Position numbers and translations under genes: made by a program. Source: an uncultured Hyphomonadaceae bacterium (lineage in GTDB: Bacteria; Pseudomonadota; Alphaproteobacteria; Caulobacterales; Hyphomonadaceae). From it: a DNA stretch of 9,847 bases. Below the pieces are notes generated by a model. The model did not search any database, was not told the DNA's origin, and was given only the letters and a program-made list of their open reading frames with translations. Numbering within the stretch: the stretch's first letter is position 1; every line of letters starts with the position of its first letter. The stretch lies in NCBI GenBank assembly GCA_937873805.1, contig CALMWO010000388.1, positions 1-9,847 of the forward strand. The letters are read 5' to 3'. Shown in pieces: positions 7,604 to 9,847 of the stretch.

Positions 7604-7639
7604 AAGCCCGCGGTTCCCACGAACCGCGGGCTTTTCCTT
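7604..7639 (+). terminator. Rho-independent terminator after gene 2
   Basis: A perfect 11-bp stem, GCCCGCGGTTC (7606-7616) with GAACCGCGGGC (7621-7631), closes a CCAC loop and is followed by TTTTCCTT; two upstream A residues extend pairing. Stem sequence and shape closely resemble the terminator after gene 1. It separates gene 2 from the third peptidase gene, which starts 73 bp further on. Confidence 0.93.
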
Positions 7640-7655
7640 GAACGGCGTTGCGTGC

Positions 7656-7684
7656 TTGACTTCGCGCGAGCGCAGGAAAGACTT
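7656..7684 (+). promoter_or_regulatory. Weak promoter candidate of M13 gene 3
   Basis: TTGACT at 7656-7661 lies just after the gene 2 terminator, followed by CGCGCG. The first 13 bases differ from the gene 1 -35 region by one base. No good -10 is seen at 17 nt (AGACTT). The AAATCGT and TGCCGGCGAAG blocks shared by genes 1 and 2 are missing, so regulation probably differs. Confidence 0.3.
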
Positions 7685-7701
7685 GGCTGCAAGACAATAA
7701 C

Positions 7702-7706
7702 GAGGA
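7702..7706 (+). promoter_or_regulatory. RBS supporting a TTG start for gene 3
   Basis: GAGGA lies 6 nt before TTG 7713. An in-frame TAA at 7698-7700 excludes any earlier start, and no ATG or GTG occurs in frame before the lipobox Cys, so the rare TTG start is the only one that keeps the signal peptide. Confidence 0.75.
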
Positions 7707-7712
7707 ACGCCC

Positions 7713-9845
7713 TTGGCTGCACGCCTGCTCCACCGCTTCTTGCAGGCGGCCGCCGCCGCAGCGGCCTTGCTGGCGGCCTGCACCTCTCCTCAGGCGTCCG
7801 ACCACCAGCCGGGGCTTACGCCTGCGGAACAGCACGCGCTTGCGCAACTCCTGCCGCAGGAAAGCCAGCTTCTCTCTCAGCCGCCAAAGCTGAAATCGCG
7901 TGAACCTGAGGACGGCGAGAAGACTGCGCCGGGAGAAGACTTCTACAGCTACGTCAACAGTGAGTGGCTCGCATCCTACCAGATGCCGCCGGACAAGCTT
8001 TCAATCGGCGCCGCTGAAGAGCTGACCGAGAGATCGGATGCAGATATCCGAAAGATGATCGAAGGCATCATCGCCGCGAATCCTGCGCCCGGCACGCTGG
8101 AGCGGAAGATCGCCGATCTCTACGCCGCCGCCATGGACGAGGCGACGATCGAGGCGCGCGGGACAGCGCCGCTGCTGCCGCATATCGCGCGTATCAAGGC
8201 CGTGAAGACGCGCGATGAGCTGACGCGGTTGATGGGCGTCATCGGCTACAACTCACCGATCGGCATCAGCGTTGCGCCCAGCCCGGCCGATCCTGATGCC
8301 AACGCCGTCTGGCTCTCGCAGGCGGGGCTCGGCATGCCGCATCGCGGCTATTATCTCTCTTTCGGCATCGAGGACGAGTCGCTGCGCCTCGCCTATCGCT
8401 CGCACGTCATCAACATATTGCGGCTGATCGGTACGCCGGACCCGGAGGGGGCGGCGCTACGCATCTACAACCTCGAACGGAAGATTGCGCGTGCGCATAC
8501 GGACGAGGATCGTTCGATCAGCGCGGAAGAAGCCTTGCGAACGATGTCGCTGGCTGAGCTGAAGGCATTTGCACCCGGCTTTGGCTGGGATCTGTTTCTG
8601 AGCGAAGGCGGATTTACGAAAGCCGACCGCTTTGTCGTGACGGATCAGACCGCCGTCGCCGATCTTGCCAAGCTGGTTCCGGCTGAATCGCTGGAGGACT
8701 GGAAGCTCTGGATGGAGTTTCATTTCGCCAACGGTTTCGCGGAGTACCTGCCGAAGGAGTTCGCGAACAGCTATTTCGAGTTTTTCTCGCGCCGCCTGGC
8801 TGGGATGGAAGAAAAGCCTGCGCGCTGGCAGTGGGCGGTTGGCATCGTCAATAACTATCTCGGCGAAGGCGTAGGCGAGCTCTACGTAAAGAAGAATTTT
8901 CCGCCCGGCTACAAGGCCGACATTGACGCGATCGTCGCCAATATCCGCAGCGCCTTCGCGGCTCGGCTGACATCGCTCGACTGGATGGATGACAAGACGC
9001 GCGTGGAAGCGCTCGACAAGCTGAAGACCCTGAAAGCGCAGATCGGGCATCCCGACGCATGGAGGGATTATTCCGGCCTGAAGGTCGAACAGGGCAAGCT
9101 ATTCGAGAGTGTCTATGGCGCGTTTGAATACATCTGGGATGAACAGCGCGCAGACATGAGCAATGCGGTCGATCGCGAGCGCTGGCCGACGCCCGCGCAT
9201 GTCGTGAACGCATTCTACAATCCGCTGTCCAATACCTTCACCATGCCGGCCGGCATCCTGCAGGCGCCGTACTTCGATCCCGATGCGGACCCGGCCGAAA
9301 ACTATGGCGGCATCGGCGCGGTGATCGGGCATGAGATCAGCCATGGCTTTGATGATCGCGGCCGGCAGTTCGACGGCTCGGGCCGCAACCGCAACTGGTG
9401 GTCAAAGCAGACCGACGCGCGCTTTGTTTCCAAGTCAGACGCGCTGATCGATCAATACGACGCCTACTGCCCGTGGACCGGGATATGCGTGAACGGGCTG
9501 GGCACGCTGGGCGAAAACATTGGCGACCTCGCCGGCCTGGAGATTGCCTACGCGGCCTGGAAGATGTCGCTCAACGGCAAGGTCGCGCCCGTGATTGACG
9601 GCCAGACCGGCGACCAGCGCTTCTTCCTCGCCTATGCGCGATCCTATCGCGGCAAGGTGCGGGAGGAACTGGCGCGGGCCATGCTGGATGCGGCTCGGGG
9701 GTTAGGAATACCCGTCTTCGACTCGCCCAATGGGGAGATGATGGAAGGGCGCGGCGGCGCTGCGCTCACCGATCTGATCATCCGGAACGGGCGGCGCTCA
9801 CCGCCGAGCTGGGTTCGGCCCGTGAAGCCGGCGAATCGGTGCTGA
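7713..9845 (+). CDS. M13-family metallopeptidase lipoprotein (gene 3), chimeric C-terminus
   Basis: A 710-residue reading frame whose first about 658 residues are an M13 zinc endopeptidase. The TTG start gives a signal MAARLLHRFLQ plus an Ala-rich core and lipobox LLAAC (Cys23), then a linker longer than in the sister genes, rich in Gln and charged residues (24-70). M13 marks: PGEDFYSYVNSEW (about 73-85), NAFYNP (499-504), FTMPAGILQAPYF, zinc site HEISH (His540, Glu541, His544), GENIGD (Glu601, Asp605), and a Cys586/Cys592 pair. It is clearly more distant from genes 1 and 2 than they are from each other. Homology ends at about Leu658 in EELARAML. The expected ending, with the catalytic His and Arg in a DPHSP-type segment, the AF motif and the final IW, is missing. 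In its place are about 37 residues resembling a GMC oxidoreductase, then an unrecognised tail. Zinc binding may survive, but efficient catalysis is doubtful. It could be a pseudogene by 3' rearrangement or an assembly artefact. Confidence 0.8.
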   Translation: MAARLLHRFLQAAAAAAALLAACTSPQASDHQPGLTPAEQHALAQLLPQESQLLSQPPKLKSREPEDGEKTAPGEDFYSYVNSEWLASYQMPPDKLSIGAAEELTERSDADIRKMIEGIIAANPAPGTLERKIADLYAAAMDEATIEARGTAPLLPHIARIKAVKTRDELTRLMGVIGYNSPIGISVAPSPADPDANAVWLSQAGLGMPHRGYYLSFGIEDESLRLAYRSHVINILRLIGTPDPEGAALRIYNLERKIARAHTDEDRSISAEEALRTMSLAELKAFAPGFGWDLFLSEGGFTKADRFVVTDQTAVADLAKLVPAESLEDWKLWMEFHFANGFAEYLPKEFANSYFEFFSRRLAGMEEKPARWQWAVGIVNNYLGEGVGELYVKKNFPPGYKADIDAIVANIRSAFAARLTSLDWMDDKTRVEALDKLKTLKAQIGHPDAWRDYSGLKVEQGKLFESVYGAFEYIWDEQRADMSNAVDRERWPTPAHVVNAFYNPLSNTFTMPAGILQAPYFDPDADPAENYGGIGAVIGHEISHGFDDRGRQFDGSGRNRNWWSKQTDARFVSKSDALIDQYDAYCPWTGICVNGLGTLGENIGDLAGLEIAYAAWKMSLNGKVAPVIDGQTGDQRFFLAYARSYRGKVREELARAMLDAARGLGIPVFDSPNGEMMEGRGGAALTDLIIRNGRRSPPSWVRPVKPANRC
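9687..9797 (+). pseudogene. GMC-oxidoreductase-like fragment fused to M13 gene 3
   Basis: Residues 659-695 of the gene 3 frame contain GLGIPVFDSPNGEMMEG and then LTDLIIRNGRR. The order hydrophobic-P, D-x-x-NG, EG, a beta strand, then I-R-N-G-R-R is typical of the middle of GMC-family FAD oxidoreductases (choline dehydrogenase-like), where it is normally followed by Ser/Ala-x-x-x-x-Y and a conserved PN-L-T strand. That continuation is absent here after 9797. No FAD-binding N-terminus or catalytic C-terminal domain is present, so this is a remnant of about 110 bp. The codon run GGG-TTA-GGA-ATA just after the junction contrasts with the GC-ending codons before it. The family call comes from motif memory without alignment. 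Confidence 0.5.
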
Positions 9846-9847
9846 CC

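Noticed and set aside
9687..9845. The gene 3 tail as a normal variable M13 C-terminus
   Set aside because: The M13 C-terminal segment carries catalytic residues and is conserved in both sister genes. The tail instead matches the pattern of another enzyme family.
1..9847. Mobile element, phage, CRISPR or defence genes as the source of novelty
   Set aside because: I saw no transposase, integrase, terminal inverted repeats, spaced direct repeats or defence-type domains on either strand.

Overview
This window is high-GC bacterial DNA with the codon style of an alphaproteobacterium. The gene content (a large TonB-dependent receptor, a PhoR-type kinase, and several alanine-rich M13 peptidase lipoproteins) fits a Caulobacterales or Hyphomonadaceae-like heterotroph. 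That placement is inferred from gene content and protein style, not from a marker gene.

Layout. Positions 2-1669 (+) are the 3' part of a TonB-dependent outer-membrane receptor gene of the haem/haemoglobin type, cut by the left edge. A hairpin terminator follows in the 68-bp convergent gap. Positions 1738-3117 (-) encode a complete PhoR-like sensor histidine kinase. A 164-bp divergent intergenic region (3118-3281) then leads into three tandem, same-strand genes for paralogous M13 (neprilysin/PepO-type) zinc metallopeptidases, each with a lipoprotein signal: 3282-5324, 5520-7577 and 7713-9845.

The three peptidase genes look like separate transcription units and not one operon. Genes 1 and 2 are each followed by a near-perfect rho-independent terminator. 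Each gene has a TTGAC-type promoter candidate in front. Genes 1 and 2 also share a promoter and 5'-leader layout with nearly fixed spacing, so a whole promoter-gene-terminator unit seems to have been duplicated and they are probably co-regulated. The proteins should sit on the outer membrane facing the periplasm or the outside and cut peptides. With the TonB receptor this suggests scavenging of peptides and iron/haem, but functional coupling is inference.

The most unusual point is the 3' end of the third peptidase gene. The M13 homology stops abruptly near position 9686, just before the conserved C-terminal segment that carries a catalytic His and Arg in the two sister genes. The reading frame continues into about 37 residues that resemble an internal piece of a GMC-family oxidoreductase, then into an unrecognisable tail and a stop. 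This is either a genuine deletion or rearrangement that made a chimeric, probably inactive, peptidase gene, or an assembly junction.

I found no tRNA, rRNA, CRISPR array, insertion sequence or defence system. No gap between genes exceeds 300 bp. I did not find a clearly novel multi-gene system; the chimeric gene and the duplicated regulated peptidase cassette are the points most worth checking.
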